Positions 47,207 to 56,360 of a stretch of 64,000 nt of DNA are shown here, piece by piece (position 1 is the stretch's first letter; every line of letters starts with the position of its first letter). The notes below the pieces were generated by a model, which did not search any database, was not told the origin of the DNA, and worked only from the letters and a program-made list of their open reading frames with translations. The stretch comes from Roseiarcus sp963833955 (GTDB taxonomy: Bacteria > Pseudomonadota > Alphaproteobacteria > Rhizobiales > Beijerinckiaceae), in assembly GCA_963833955.1 (NCBI GenBank), contig CAWHZY010000012.1:1-64000 (forward strand). The letters run 5' to 3'. Position numbers and translations under genes: made by a program.

Positions 47207-48151
47207 CTACTTCACCTCGCTGAGGCGCTCGGCGGTGTTCAGATTGTCCTTGGTGATCGCCACCGGCGTCAGAAGCGTGATCTGCTGCGCAGGCTTCGTC
47301 CCATCCTTGAGAAAGTTGGCGAGGATGTCGACGCCGGTCGCGCTCTGCTTGCCCGGGAACTGCTCGATCGTCGCGGTGATTTCGCCGTCGCGGATCTTGC
47401 CGAGCGTCTCGGGCAGCGCGTCGAAGCCGATGATGACGATTCCCTTGAGATTGCGCGCCTTGACCGCTTCGAGCGCGCCGAGCGCCATGTCGTCATTGGC
47501 GGCGACGATCACCTGCGGGGGCGTAGCCATGCCGGCAAGCGCCGCCTCGGTGACCGAGAGGCCTTTGGCGCGGTCGAAGCCTGCCGTCTGCTCGAAGACG
47601 ATCTTGTACTTGTCCTTCGCCTTGTCGAGCACGTTGTGCAGGCCCTTGTTGCGGTCAATCGCGGGGCTTGCGCCCGACTGGCCCTGCAGGTTGATGAGGG
47701 TGGCCCCATTCGGGAACATCTTCTCGACGAGTTCACCCTGCGCCTCGCCGCCCTTGACGTTGTCGGCGCCGACATGGCCGAGGATGCCCGTGACCGACGG
47801 CACGCGGCGGTCGACAGTCACGACCGGGACCTTGGCGTCCACCGCCTCCTGCAGCGCCGGCGCCATCGCGTCGACCTCGTTCGGCGAGAGCACGATGCCC
47901 TTGACGCCCTTGGCGAGCGCCGCCTCGATGTCGGCGGTCTGCTTCGGCGAGGACACCTGGCCGTCGCTCTCGAGCGGCTCGTAGCCCTGCTTGACCGCCT
48001 CGGCCTTGAAAGCCTCCATCATGTGGACGAAGAACGGGAAAGTGAGCCCCGGCACCGAGACGAGAATGGTCGGCTTGTCGGCGGCGAAGGCAGGCGCGGA
48101 GAGCGCCATCGCGAGCAGACTTGCGGTTACGACGCGGCGGGTTATGCGCAT
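47207..48151 (-). CDS. Periplasmic sugar-binding protein (RbsB-like)
   Basis: 314 residues with an AGGGAGG ribosome site and a signal peptide (ASLLAMALSAPAFA). The Peripla_BP_4 domain begins KPTILVSVPGLTFPFFVHMM and includes GIVLSPNEVDAMAPALQEAV, VVTVDRRVP and VIVAANDDMALGALEAVKA, close to ribose/galactose-type proteins. First gene of the fourth CUT2 system. Sugar not identified. Confidence 0.93.
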   Translation of the reverse strand: MRITRRVVTASLLAMALSAPAFAADKPTILVSVPGLTFPFFVHMMEAFKAEAVKQGYEPLESDGQVSSPKQTADIEAALAKGVKGIVLSPNEVDAMAPALQEAVDAKVPVVTVDRRVPSVTGILGHVGADNVKGGEAQGELVEKMFPNGATLINLQGQSGASPAIDRNKGLHNVLDKAKDKYKIVFEQTAGFDRAKGLSVTEAALAGMATPPQVIVAANDDMALGALEAVKARNLKGIVIIGFDALPETLGKIRDGEITATIEQFPGKQSATGVDILANFLKDGTKPAQQITLLTPVAITKDNLNTAERLSEVK

Positions 48152-48275
48152 GGATGGAAATCCTCCCTGGAGGCCGGCCTGACATGTTAGCTGGCGGCTA
48201 GGGAACCTATGTCCGAAATCGCACGCGGCGACAAGGGAGGATCGGGGCGAAATCGGCTGCGCTGGTTGGTCTTGA

Positions 48276-49388
48276 TCAGAGGCGGAAGGGAAGCGGGCGC
48301 GCTCGTGCGCGGCCTGCGCGACGGAAACCCATTAAGCCCAGTCCCGCAAAGCCAACGAGGGCCATCGCCCAGGTCGAGGGCTCGGGAACAGGCGAGGGGT
48401 TGACCGGCCCCAATCCGCTAAAGCCCTGGATGGCGAGATCGTAGGCGTAGGCCTGCGGAACCGGAATGTTCGCGGACGGCGCAACCTGGATCTGCCATTC
48501 GCCCGCGTCCCCGCCCGGGACGGTGAAATCGATGATCGAAGACAACCCATCGGAACCATTGCCCGACGCGACTGCGACAAGGTTTCCATTGGGATCGTAC
48601 AACAGCAGCTCGGTTGCCGTCAGTGGCGTCGTCGCATTCACGTCGAAGGCCAGGTTGTCCCCGGCACTCGCGTTGACGTCGTAGGCCCCGAGGGAGCCGT
48701 TCTTTTCCTGACCAGAGCCGATCACGTTGGTGGTGAATGGGCTGAGCGCCGAGTAGGGCAGTTGGAATTCGAGCCGATAGTTAATCGCCGAGGTGGTGTT
48801 GACGCCTTGAGTGATCGCGGTTTGCCACGCGCCCCCATCTCCGCCCGGAACGGTGAAATCGATGATCGAAGACAAACCGTCCGGCGCATTGCCTGATGCA
48901 ACCGCGACGAGGTTGCTATTGGGGTCGAAGAGAAGCAGTTCGGTCCCCTGGTTCGGCGGGGAAGTCGCCGCGCCGTGGAGGCCGATTTGCGCGCCATCCG
49001 ACTCGGCGAAGTTGAAATAGTTGGTCGAGCCAGCTGTTCCGGAGGCGGTGAGATGCCCGGTCACGGCCAGGTTCGAGTTCACGGGGACCGAAGGACCTCC
49101 GAAAGGAAAGAACTGCGGGCTCACGGGTTGCCCGGCGGGGGTGAAACTCGTGGCATTTTGGTAGACCGTGTCGGAATTCTTGGCGTTGAACGCCGTAAGC
49201 GCTGCGCCGAATAGCGGAGCATTGGTCGCGTCGGAGAGGTCGAGCGTCTGCCCGGTCGCCGGCGACGTGTTCGTCCCGGAAGAGTTGACGGTCTGCAGCG
49301 TCAACGTCTGCTGCGCGTCAGCCGGCGCAGCCAGCGCGACGGCGCCGCCGAGGATGCCGGCAAGAGCGGCAAGCTTTTGAGTTTGCAT
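48276..49388 (-). CDS. PEPxxWA-CTERM-type exported protein with an internal repeat
   Basis: 370 residues from the ATG at 49388 (signal MQTQKLAALAGILGGAVALA). The C-terminus is a protein-sorting signal, PVPEPSTWAMALVGFAGLGL plus GFRRAGRARARP: a PEP-WA motif, a membrane segment and a basic tail, as processed by exosortase-type enzymes. The body carries two related modules, TELLLFDPNSNLVAVASGN and TELLLYDPNGNLVAVASGN, each followed by DGLSSIIDFTVPGGD, about 115 residues apart and similar at DNA level (near 48500-48610 and 48840-48950). Probably surface or matrix related. No exosortase is in the window. Confidence 0.85.
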   Translation of the reverse strand: MQTQKLAALAGILGGAVALAAPADAQQTLTLQTVNSSGTNTSPATGQTLDLSDATNAPLFGAALTAFNAKNSDTVYQNATSFTPAGQPVSPQFFPFGGPSVPVNSNLAVTGHLTASGTAGSTNYFNFAESDGAQIGLHGAATSPPNQGTELLLFDPNSNLVAVASGNAPDGLSSIIDFTVPGGDGGAWQTAITQGVNTTSAINYRLEFQLPYSALSPFTTNVIGSGQEKNGSLGAYDVNASAGDNLAFDVNATTPLTATELLLYDPNGNLVAVASGNGSDGLSSIIDFTVPGGDAGEWQIQVAPSANIPVPQAYAYDLAIQGFSGLGPVNPSPVPEPSTWAMALVGFAGLGLMGFRRAGRARARPLPFRL

Positions 49389-49691
49389 GAGCGTCCCCCA
49401 AGCAAAATCCGACGTGATAAACAATCGAGGCTAACAGGATCTTGCAATGCTCACAACAAGGCAAGGGAGGCGCGAGCGTTGCATTCAGGCCATGTCGATC
49501 GCCATGGCCGTCGGCCTCGCCGCCGCCGTTCACGTTGACCTTCTCGTGCAGGAGCCCGCATCGCCGCCATGGCGATCACCATCGCGGTCGCCGGGCTGCT
49601 TTCGAAAAGGCTTTGACCGCGCTAGGTTAGCGAGGCGTCCGGCGGGTCCAAGCCCTGCCGAGCGCACTGGGGAAGCGACGGAGGATTCCGC
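49389..49691. other. Intergenic region upstream of cysteine synthase
   Basis: About 300 bases. The central part is thiolase-tail sequence, listed separately; the rest holds no recognisable gene. The right end should contain the cysteine synthase promoter and its GGAGG site. Confidence 0.45.
49493..49592 (-). pseudogene. Remnant of a thiolase 3' end
   Basis: On - the DNA resembles the end of the thiolase gene 1.2 kb away: fragments read VIAMAAMR, LLHEKVNVNGGGEA and, after a one-base correction, GEATAMAIDMA with a stop. In the intact gene the same parts are VVAMAAMRDLGLPHEKVNIN and GEATAMAIEMA. About 45 residues between NGG and GEA are missing, and no upstream thiolase part is present. It is on the same strand as the intact gene, with cysK between the two. 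Confidence 0.6.
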
Positions 49692-50739
49692 ATGGCGCGA
49701 TTTCAAAACATACTGGGGACGATTGGTCACACGCCAGTCGTGCGAATCAACCGGCTCGCTCCTGATGGCGTCAACCTCTATGTGAAAATCGAGGCCTTCA
49801 ACCCGTTGGGCTCGGTCAAGGACCGTCTGGCTCTCGCTGTCGTCGAGGCGGCGGAACAGTCGGGCGAGCTCAAGCCGGGGCAAACGGTCGTAGAGGCGAC
49901 GAGCGGCAACACCGGCATCGGCCTCGCCATGGTGTGCGCTGCGAAGGGCTATCCGCTCGTGATCACGATGGCCGAGAGCTTCAGCATCGAACGGCGGCGA
50001 TTGATGCGCTTTCTCGGCGCCAAGGTCGTGCTGACGCCCGCTGCCGAGCGCGCGGTCGGAATGATCAAGAAAACGGTCGAACTGGCCGAAGCCCACGGCT
50101 GGTTCATGACGCGGCAGTTCGAGAACGAAGCCAATCCGGACTTCCATTCCCGCACCACCGCGCGCGAAATCGTCGACGATTTCGCGGGCGAGAGGCTCGA
50201 TTATTGGGTGACCGGCTATGGAACCGGCGGCACGCTGAAAGGGCGTCGGGCGCGTGCTGAGAAAGGAGCGTCCGGAGACGAAGATCATCGTCTGCGAGCC
50301 TTCGGACGCGCCGCTGCTCGAGTCCGGGATCGAGCAGAAGCGGCTGGCCGACGGGTCGCCAGCGGCGCCGCATCCAAGTTTCAAGCCGCACCCGATGCAG
50401 GGCTGGACGCCTGACTTCATTCCGAAGCTGACGGGAGACGCGGTGGATATGAAACTGATCGACCGCGTCCTGCCGATCCCGGGCGCCGACGCCATTCGCT
50501 GCAGCAAGGAGCTCGCGGCGAAAGAAGGCATATTCGTCGGCATAACTTCGGGCGGAACCTTTGCCGGGGCGCTCAGGATCGCGGCGGAGGCGCCGAAGGG
50601 CGCGAACATCCTTTGCATGCTTCCGGACACAGGCGAGCGCTATCTCAGCACGCCTTTGTTCGCCGACGTTCCGGTCGACATGACCGAGGAGGAGCTTGCG
50701 ATCTTGCGGTCCGTCCCCGGCGCGCAACCCGGCGCCTAA
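49692..50739 (+). CDS. cysK: Cysteine synthase / PLP-dependent beta-family enzyme (one-base insertion near 50243)
   Basis: Makes L-cysteine from O-acetylserine and sulfide. The PLP lysine lies in FNPLGSVKDRLAL, the substrate loop is EATSGNTGIGLAMV, and the phosphate-binding loop is GYGTGGTLKG. After GGTLKG the frame breaks: GGG at about 50243 should be GG, restoring VGRVLRKERPETKIIVCEPS. The rest (GITSGGTFAGALRIAAEAP, LPDTGERYLSTPLF) is typical. Repaired length 348, slightly long for CysK; cystathionine beta-synthase-like activity is not excluded. GGAGG precedes the ATG. Confidence 0.92.
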
Positions 50740-50753
50740 GCTCGGCCCTTCGG

Positions 50754-51940
50754 CTACGCCATCTCGATCGCCATCGCGGTGGCTTCGCCGCCGCCGATGC
50801 AGAGCGAGGCGACGCCGCGCTTTGCCCCGCACGCCCGAAGCGCGGCGATCAGCGTCACCAGGATGCGCGCGCCCGAGGCGCCGATCGGGTGGCCGAGCGC
50901 GCAGGCGCCGCCGTTGATGTTGACCTTTTCGTGCGGGAGCCCGAGGTCGCGCATCGCCGCCATGGCGACGACGGCGAAGGCCTCGTTGATCTCGAACAGA
51001 TCGACGGACTCCTTGCTCCACCCGGTCTTCTCGAACAGCTTTTTCAGCGCCCCGATTGGAGCGGTGGGAAAATCTTTCGGCGCAGCGGCGTGCGTCGCAT
51101 GCGCGACGATGCGTGCGAGAGGCGCCGCACCACGCTTCTCCGCCTCGCTTTCGCGCATCAGGACGAGCGCCGCGGCGCCGTCGGAGATCGAGCTCGAATT
51201 GGCCGCCGTCACCGTGCCGCCGTCACGGAACGCGGGCTTGAGCGTCGGGATCTTTTCGGGCGCCCCTTGGGCGGCTGCTCGTCAGTGGCGACCAGCGTCT
51301 CGGACTTGCCGGCCTTCACGCTGACCGGCGCGATCTCCCAAGCGAAGTCGCCGCTCCCGATCGCGCGGTTGGCGCGCTCGAGAGAGCTGACGGCATAGGC
51401 GTCCTGCGCGGCCCGTGTGAACTGATAGGCTTCCGCGCAATCCTCGGCGAAAGTCCCCATGAGTCGGCCCTTGTCGTAGGCGTCCTCGAGACCGTCGAGA
51501 AACATGTGATCGATGGTGCGGCCGTGGCCCATGCGATAGCCTGAGCGCGCGCGATCGAGCAGGTAGGGTGCGTTGCTCATGCTCTCCATGCCGCCAGCGA
51601 CCACGACGTCGGCGGAGCCGGCGCGCAGAAGATCGTGGGCGACCATGGCGGCTTTCATGCCCGAGCCGCACATCTTGTTGATGGTGGTCGCGCCCGCCCC
51701 GAGCGGCAGCCCGGCGCCGATCGCCGCCTGGCGCGCCGGCGCCTGCCCCTGCCCCGCCGGCAGCACGCAGCCCATCAGGATTTCATCGACGCTGTCAGCC
51801 GTAATCCCGGCCCGCTCGACCGCCGCCGAAATCGCGCGCGCGCCAAGCGCGTGCGCTGGAGCATCCTTCAAGTCGCCGAGAAATCCGCCCATTGGCGTGC
51901 GCGCCGCGCCAACGATAACGATGGGGTCCGTGGCGGTCAT
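50754..51940 (-). CDS. Acetyl-CoA C-acyltransferase (thiolase), one base missing near 51270
   Basis: Condenses or cleaves acyl-CoA (acetoacetyl-CoA thiolase class). The nucleophile Cys is in TINKMCGSGMKAAM (about residue 90). The His is in EINEAFAV, and the second Cys should be in the C-terminal region ACGAKRGVASLCIGGGEATA, which carries the CxGGG loop. Near 51270, AAGGGGCG should have one more G, restoring PPKGAPEKIPTLKPAFRDGG between the two halves; repaired length 395. Context does not show whether it serves PHB synthesis or beta-oxidation. Confidence 0.93.
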
Positions 51941-52059
51941 TCGGTCAGCCTCCGCTTGCGTTTGAGCAGTCTACGCGACATGGGCCGCCGCGCGACGCCG
52001 CTGTCTTCCAATATAGGGGAATAGCTGGCGCTTAGGAACGCCGGTAAGGGCTCCAGGGA

Positions 52060-52701
52060 TCATCGCAGGAGCTTGAAAGCGTGCGGCGACCAATCGTTCT
52101 TTCCGATGCCGGGAATGCACCACAGCATGCAAAGCGCCTCGATCGGCCGCGCGGCCTCGATCGCGCCCATATCCTCAGTATCCCAACCAAACTCATCGAG
52201 AATACGCTCAACGGTCTTCTTGGCGTCCTCGTCATTGCCGCAGATAAACATGGTCGGCCTTCCGCTGGCGAACTCGGGATTGACCATCTGGCCACTGCCG
52301 ACAGAATTGAACGCCTTGACGAAATGAGCGGACGGATAAGCCTTCTGCAACTGCTCCATCAGCGATTGGTTCTGCGGCGTGAAGAATGACAAGACGCCAT
52401 TCACGGGTGGCCCGCCGCCGATCGGATTGCAGGCGTCGATCATGGTCTTGCCCTGGAGCGCCTTAGGGCCGACCAACGTCAGCGCCTGTTGCGCGACCTC
52501 TCCTCCGACTGCAAGGACCACAAGATCGCCGAACGCTGCGGCTTCCGCGAACGATTTGACGGCGGCGCCCGGATTCTTCGCTGACCAGTCTTTGAGCTTG
52601 ACCGGATCGCGCGTTCCAATCTCGACCTGATGGCCGTGTTTGAGAAAACCCGCCGCCAGCGTTTGTCCGACCACCCCCGAACCGATGATCCCGACTTTCA
52701 T
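52060..52701 (-). CDS. NAD(P)-binding oxidoreductase, F420-dependent NADP reductase-like
   Basis: 213 residues from the ATG at 52701 with a GGAG upstream. The Rossmann motif KVGIIGSGVVGQTLAAGF is at the N-terminus, followed by EIGTRDPVKL. The rest (VVLAVGGEVAQQAL, MIDACNPIG, FVKAFNSVGSGQMVNPEF) matches the NADPH-dependent F420 reductase-like family, many bacterial members of which do not use F420. The physiological substrate is unknown. Confidence 0.9.
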   Translation of the reverse strand: MKVGIIGSGVVGQTLAAGFLKHGHQVEIGTRDPVKLKDWSAKNPGAAVKSFAEAAAFGDLVVLAVGGEVAQQALTLVGPKALQGKTMIDACNPIGGGPPVNGVLSFFTPQNQSLMEQLQKAYPSAHFVKAFNSVGSGQMVNPEFASGRPTMFICGNDEDAKKTVERILDEFGWDTEDMGAIEAARPIEALCMLWCIPGIGKNDWSPHAFKLLR

Positions 52702-52773
52702 TTGACGGCTCTCCTCTTTGAGTTCCAATCCTCAATTATGGGTCCCGCAGGACGTCTTAGCAATTCGGCCGCG

Positions 52774-53307
52774 ATGAATGCCGATCGCTCCGCTTATTCT
52801 TTTCGCCCAGCAACGGCGAAGGATCTCCCACGTCTTCGCCGCTGGCTGAACGCGCCCGAAGTCCGACGCTGGTGGGGAGACCCGACCGACCAATTCGAGC
52901 TCCTGCGCGCGGATTTGAACGAGCCGCTTATGACGATGCATATCGTTTCACTCGGCGGACGGCCGTTCGCCTATGCGCAAGACTATGACGTGCACTCCTG
53001 GCCGCAGCCTCATCTCTCCCATTTGACCAAGGGATCGCGAGCGATTGACAGCTTCATCGGCTGGCCGTCGATGGTCGGGCGCGGTCATGGACAAGCGTAT
53101 TTGAGGCTGCTGGCGGAGCGGCTCTGCGGGGAGGGCGCGCCGCTGGTCGCGATCGATCCCGCAGAAGGGAATCTGCGTGCGCGGCGCGCCTATGAAAAAG
53201 CGGGATTTCGCGTTGAGGCGAGGGTTGTGACCGACGCCGGCCCGGCGGTGCTGATGCTGTACGAGCCTCAGCGCGCAACGGGCGGCTTGCTTTCGTCGTC
53301 GTCCTAG
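52774..53307 (+). CDS. GNAT-family acetyltransferase, AAC(6')-like
   Basis: 177 residues from 52774 (an in-frame ATG at 52738 is also possible). The N-terminus FRPATAKDLPRLRRWLNAPE, with VRRWWGDP, and the core RGHGQAYLRLLAERL and AIDPAEGNLRARRAYEKAGFR are those of the acetyltransferases related to aminoglycoside 6'-N-acetyltransferase and siderophore acyltransferases. This does not prove resistance; many such chromosomal genes have other substrates. It is divergent from the oxidoreductase, 72 bases away. Confidence 0.88.
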   Translation: MNADRSAYSFRPATAKDLPRLRRWLNAPEVRRWWGDPTDQFELLRADLNEPLMTMHIVSLGGRPFAYAQDYDVHSWPQPHLSHLTKGSRAIDSFIGWPSMVGRGHGQAYLRLLAERLCGEGAPLVAIDPAEGNLRARRAYEKAGFRVEARVVTDAGPAVLMLYEPQRATGGLLSSSS

Positions 53308-53372
53308 CCGTACTGGCGCGAGAGGCCTCGAGCTATCATATAGGCGATGAGCGAGCGATCAGGAACGCGGGA

Positions 53373-53834
53373 ATGGACCATGAATTTCGGAGCGCCGAAC
53401 AGCGGCGCGCCGCTATAGTTGCGCTGACTCAGAAAGAAACGGGCATCGACGAGACGATGATCGAGACGCTGATTCGCGCCTTCTATGCGCGCGTGCGCAA
53501 AGACCCGCTGCTTGCGCCTGTCTTCGAGTCGCGGATTTCGGACTGGGAGCCGCATCTCGACAATATGTTCGCGTTCTGGTCATCGCTGACGCTTCACACG
53601 GGGCGCTATCATGGCCAGCCGATGGCGAAGCATATGCGCTTGGCTGTGGATGCGCGCCACTTCGATCGATGGCTGGCGCTGTTCGAGGAGACGGCGCGCG
53701 CGGTTTGCCCTCCGCCCGCGGCCGAGCGGTTTATCGAGCGCGCCCGTCGGGTCGCGGAGAGCCTGGAGCTTGGCGTCGCCAGCGCCAACAATATTCTCCT
53801 GCGCAAAGGCGAGCGCTATCTGCGCGAAGCGTGA
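53373..53834 (+). CDS. Group III truncated haemoglobin
   Basis: 153 residues. The 2-on-2 globin of the trHb3 class: the B helix has LIRAFYARVRKDPLLAPVF (Tyr B10), the E-helix region has FAFWSSLTLHTGRYHGQPM, and the proximal His F8 is in VDARHFDRWLALF. Soluble, single domain. Such globins bind O2 or NO and are linked with NO detoxification or redox protection. It ends at the convergent secreted-protein gene without a gap. Confidence 0.93.
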   Translation: MDHEFRSAEQRRAAIVALTQKETGIDETMIETLIRAFYARVRKDPLLAPVFESRISDWEPHLDNMFAFWSSLTLHTGRYHGQPMAKHMRLAVDARHFDRWLALFEETARAVCPPPAAERFIERARRVAESLELGVASANNILLRKGERYLREA

Positions 53835-54164
53835 TCACTTGTCGGAGAACAGCGTCAGCAACACTTTGCCCTTGTCCCCGATGATGCACACAAGCGTCTG
53901 CGGCTTCGTTGTCTTTGTCCGCTCCACATAGGCGTCGCCGATGACGATGGTTTTGATCGGGACATTTTCAATCGTCGTGTCGGCTTTGATGACCTTGGCG
54001 CTGTCCAGATCGATCAGCACGTCCTTCACCTGCGGGAATTTTTGCTTAAGCGCGAGCAGACCACTTGCCTTGCACGCGTCCGTTTCGGGAGACAGCGTTT
54101 CCGCCAAAGCGGGGCCGGCGATCAGCGCGATGAGCAACGTCAGTGCAAATCTATGCCGTGTCAT
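53835..54164 (-). CDS. Hypothetical secreted protein
   Basis: 109 residues from the ATG at 54164, with a signal peptide (ALTLLIALIAGPALA). The mature part has two cysteines (DACKASG and TLVCIIGDKGKVLL) and reads KFPQVKDVLIDLDSAKVIKA, suggesting a small periplasmic beta-rich domain. A conserved hypothetical type in Rhizobiales; function unknown. Longer upstream starts exist but lack a signal. Confidence 0.75.
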   Translation of the reverse strand: MTRHRFALTLLIALIAGPALAETLSPETDACKASGLLALKQKFPQVKDVLIDLDSAKVIKADTTIENVPIKTIVIGDAYVERTKTTKPQTLVCIIGDKGKVLLTLFSDK

Positions 54165-54301
54165 CCGATGATCTCCCACCGCCATATTGTTAGCATAAAC
54201 TTTGGCGGCTGGAACTTGTTCCATGTTCGTCTTCCGCCAAGTCTGGCCGGACATGCGCCTCACTCGCCCATGTCGCAAGATTTTGCTAACTACACGCGCC
54301 C

Positions 54302-55120
54302 ATGACCCTCTCAAGCGAAGAGATTGAGCGCTACGCGCGCCAGATCGTCCTGCATGGGGTTGGCGGACCCGGCCAGAACAAGCTCAAGGCCGCGCGCGCC
54401 CTCGTGATTGGCGCCGGAGGCTTGGGTTCGCCCACGCTCCAATATCTGGCAGGGGCCGGAGTCGGGACGCTCGGAATCGTCGATGACGATTCCGTCTCGC
54501 TCTCCAATCTGCATCGGCAGGTGATCCACGGGACAGACGATGTCGGGCGGCCGAAGACAGACAGCGCTCAAGCTGCGATCGCGCGCATCAATCCGCATGT
54601 CGGCGTCGAGCCGATCGCGCTGCGGCTCGACGCCGAGAACGCTCAGGCGATCGTTCGGCGTTTCGACGTCGTGCTCGACGGCTCGGACAATTTCGCCACC
54701 CGCTACGCACTGTCCGACGCTTGCTTCCATGAACGCCGGCCGCTCGTTTCGGCGGCGCTCGGAGAATTCGACGGCACCCTCACGACGCTGAAACCGTACG
54801 AGGATGGATCGGACGGCAAGCCCAACCCCACCTATCGTTGTCTTTTCCCCGATCCGCCCGAGCCGGGGACCATCCCCACCTGCGCCGAGGCCGGGGTGTT
54901 GGGGGCGCTGGCTGGCGTGCTCGGCGCGCTGATGGCGCTCGAGGCGATCCGCATCCTGGTCGGCGGCTTCGGCGATGGCGACGAGGGGCTCGTCGGACGG
55001 CTGTTAATGATCGATACGCGCGCCATGCGGTTCGAGACGCTGCGCTATGCGTGGGACCCGGACAATCCGCTCAGCGGCCGGGGCGCGCGAAGCGAGGCCC
55101 TGCGCTCGGGAGAGAGTTAG
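54302..55120 (+). CDS. moeB: HesA/MoeB/ThiF-family adenylyltransferase
   Basis: 272 residues. The ATP-binding loop ALVIGAGGLGSPTLQYL, the basic GRPKTDSA region and DGSDNFATRYALSDA are canonical. CAEAGVLGALAGVLGALMALEAI includes the active Cys region. MoeB activates MoaD for molybdopterin synthesis, ThiF activates ThiS. The protein lacks the C-terminal CxxC pair of the zinc site found in E. coli MoeB. A role in molybdopterin synthesis would suit the molybdoenzyme genes 10 kb away, but ThiF or HesA roles remain possible. Confidence 0.88.
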   Translation: MTLSSEEIERYARQIVLHGVGGPGQNKLKAARALVIGAGGLGSPTLQYLAGAGVGTLGIVDDDSVSLSNLHRQVIHGTDDVGRPKTDSAQAAIARINPHVGVEPIALRLDAENAQAIVRRFDVVLDGSDNFATRYALSDACFHERRPLVSAALGEFDGTLTTLKPYEDGSDGKPNPTYRCLFPDPPEPGTIPTCAEAGVLGALAGVLGALMALEAIRILVGGFGDGDEGLVGRLLMIDTRAMRFETLRYAWDPDNPLSGRGARSEALRSGES

Positions 55121-55147
55121 CCTCTCGCGAGTCCATCGTCCTAACGC

Positions 55148-55381
55148 TCACTTGGCCGGACTGACGAAGTCCACGCAATTGATGCGGCCCGAATCGAGGC
55201 AGCGTTGAAACCTGCGGCTGTGCCCTAAACCGTTGAACACCCAATAGCCGATCAAGATCAGCGCCACCGCCGCGAGCAGCACGACAATATTGGCCGATCC
55301 GCGGGGTGCAAGATCGTCCGTCGCCTCGGCCCGCTTCCGCGGGTAGAGGGGATTGAATTCCTCCGGTCGATCTTGCGCCAT
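55148..55381 (-). CDS. Small single-span membrane protein
   Basis: 77 residues: a polar N-terminus (MAQDRPEEFNPLYPRKRA), one membrane helix (ANIVVLLAAVALILIGYWVF) and a C-terminal part with two cysteines (QRCLDSGRINCVDFVS). No family recognised. It stands between moeB (convergent) and the L,D-transpeptidase gene (divergent). Confidence 0.7.
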   Translation of the reverse strand: MAQDRPEEFNPLYPRKRAEATDDLAPRGSANIVVLLAAVALILIGYWVFNGLGHSRRFQRCLDSGRINCVDFVSPAK

Positions 55382-55593
55382 TGCCTAAGCCTTTAGTCAG
55401 GATTGGGCGACGTTGTTGATTCACTCTATCACACAATGAGACCCGCGAACGCGCTTCGCTTTGGCGCCCGAAGCCACGCCGCCGTCCCCGGCCGAGCCCC
55501 AGCGCGCGCCGCTGGCATTTTAACATTTTTTATCAGGTTAACCTAATCCCCCCGATGCATGGTGAAGCCCCGCTCAGCCCACTGGAGACAGGC

Positions 55594-56298
55594 ATGCGTC
55601 GCCTCGCCACTCTTTATTTTCCCGCACTTCTCTGCGCCATATCGGCGCCCGCTTTTGCCGCCAACGATGGCGTCATCGTCTTCGTGCCCCCGGAGACTTC
55701 CTCCACCGCGCCCGCTTCCGTCCCTGCTCCAGCGCCGACGCGCGGACGATACGGCGGCGGCTTCATCGAAGCACTGCTGACCGGCGCCGCGCCGCAGCCG
55801 CAGATGGCCGCCGCAAATGCGAGCGAGCCCACATCGGATGCGGAAGCCGAGCCGGACCCGCAGTTTCGCCGGCAGGAAGTCGATTATTCAGGACCAGAAG
55901 CGCCAGGCACCCTTGTCGTCGACACGCCAGAGAGGTTCCTTTTTCTGGTCGAGCCAAACGGAAAGGCGCTGCGCTACGGCATCGGCGTTGGGCGACCCGG
56001 CTTCGAATGGTCGGGCGTGAAGCGGATCAGCCGTAAATCCGAATGGCCGGATTGGACGCCGCCGGCCCAGATGCTGCTGCGCCGTCCCGATCTGCCGCGC
56101 CATATGGCGGGCGGGCCCGACAATCCGCTCGGCGCAAGGGCGCTCTATCTCGGGTCCTCGCTCTACCGCATTCACGGCACCAACGAGCCCTCGACCATCG
56201 GCCATAACGTCTCGTCGGGCTGTATCCGGATGATGAACGAGGACGTGATCGACCTTTACGAGCGCGTCTCGGTCGGGACGAAGGTGATCGTGCTCTAA
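55594..56298 (+). CDS. L,D-transpeptidase (YkuD domain)
   Basis: 234 residues from the ATG at 55594 (GGAGA upstream). A signal peptide (LYFPALLCAISAPAFAA) is followed by a Pro/Ala-rich linker and the catalytic YkuD domain from about residue 100. The active site HGTNEPSTIGHNVSSGCIRM holds His194 and Cys210. It should form 3-3 peptidoglycan cross-links or attach proteins to the wall in the periplasm, as is common in Rhizobiales. A shared terminator separates it from the convergent DUF2076-like gene. Confidence 0.93.
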   Translation: MRRLATLYFPALLCAISAPAFAANDGVIVFVPPETSSTAPASVPAPAPTRGRYGGGFIEALLTGAAPQPQMAAANASEPTSDAEAEPDPQFRRQEVDYSGPEAPGTLVVDTPERFLFLVEPNGKALRYGIGVGRPGFEWSGVKRISRKSEWPDWTPPAQMLLRRPDLPRHMAGGPDNPLGARALYLGSSLYRIHGTNEPSTIGHNVSSGCIRMMNEDVIDLYERVSVGTKVIVL

Positions 56299-56306
56299 AA
56301 TCAAAA

Positions 56307-56336
56307 CGGCGAGGCGCGCTGGGACACGCCTCGCCG
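56307..56336 (-). terminator. Intrinsic terminator between convergent genes
   Basis: CGGCGAGGCG and CGCCTCGCCG form a perfect 10-bp stem with a 10-base loop. On - it is followed by TTTTGATTTT, so it terminates the DUF2076-like gene well. On + it follows the L,D-transpeptidase stop but has a weaker tail. Confidence 0.8.
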
Positions 56337-56360
56337 ATCATCGAAATCGAACCCTTGTTT

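Noticed and set aside
52774..53307. Aminoglycoside resistance gene
   Set aside because: The GNAT fold resembles AAC(6') proteins, but nothing mobile or resistance-related is nearby and the family has many other substrates.
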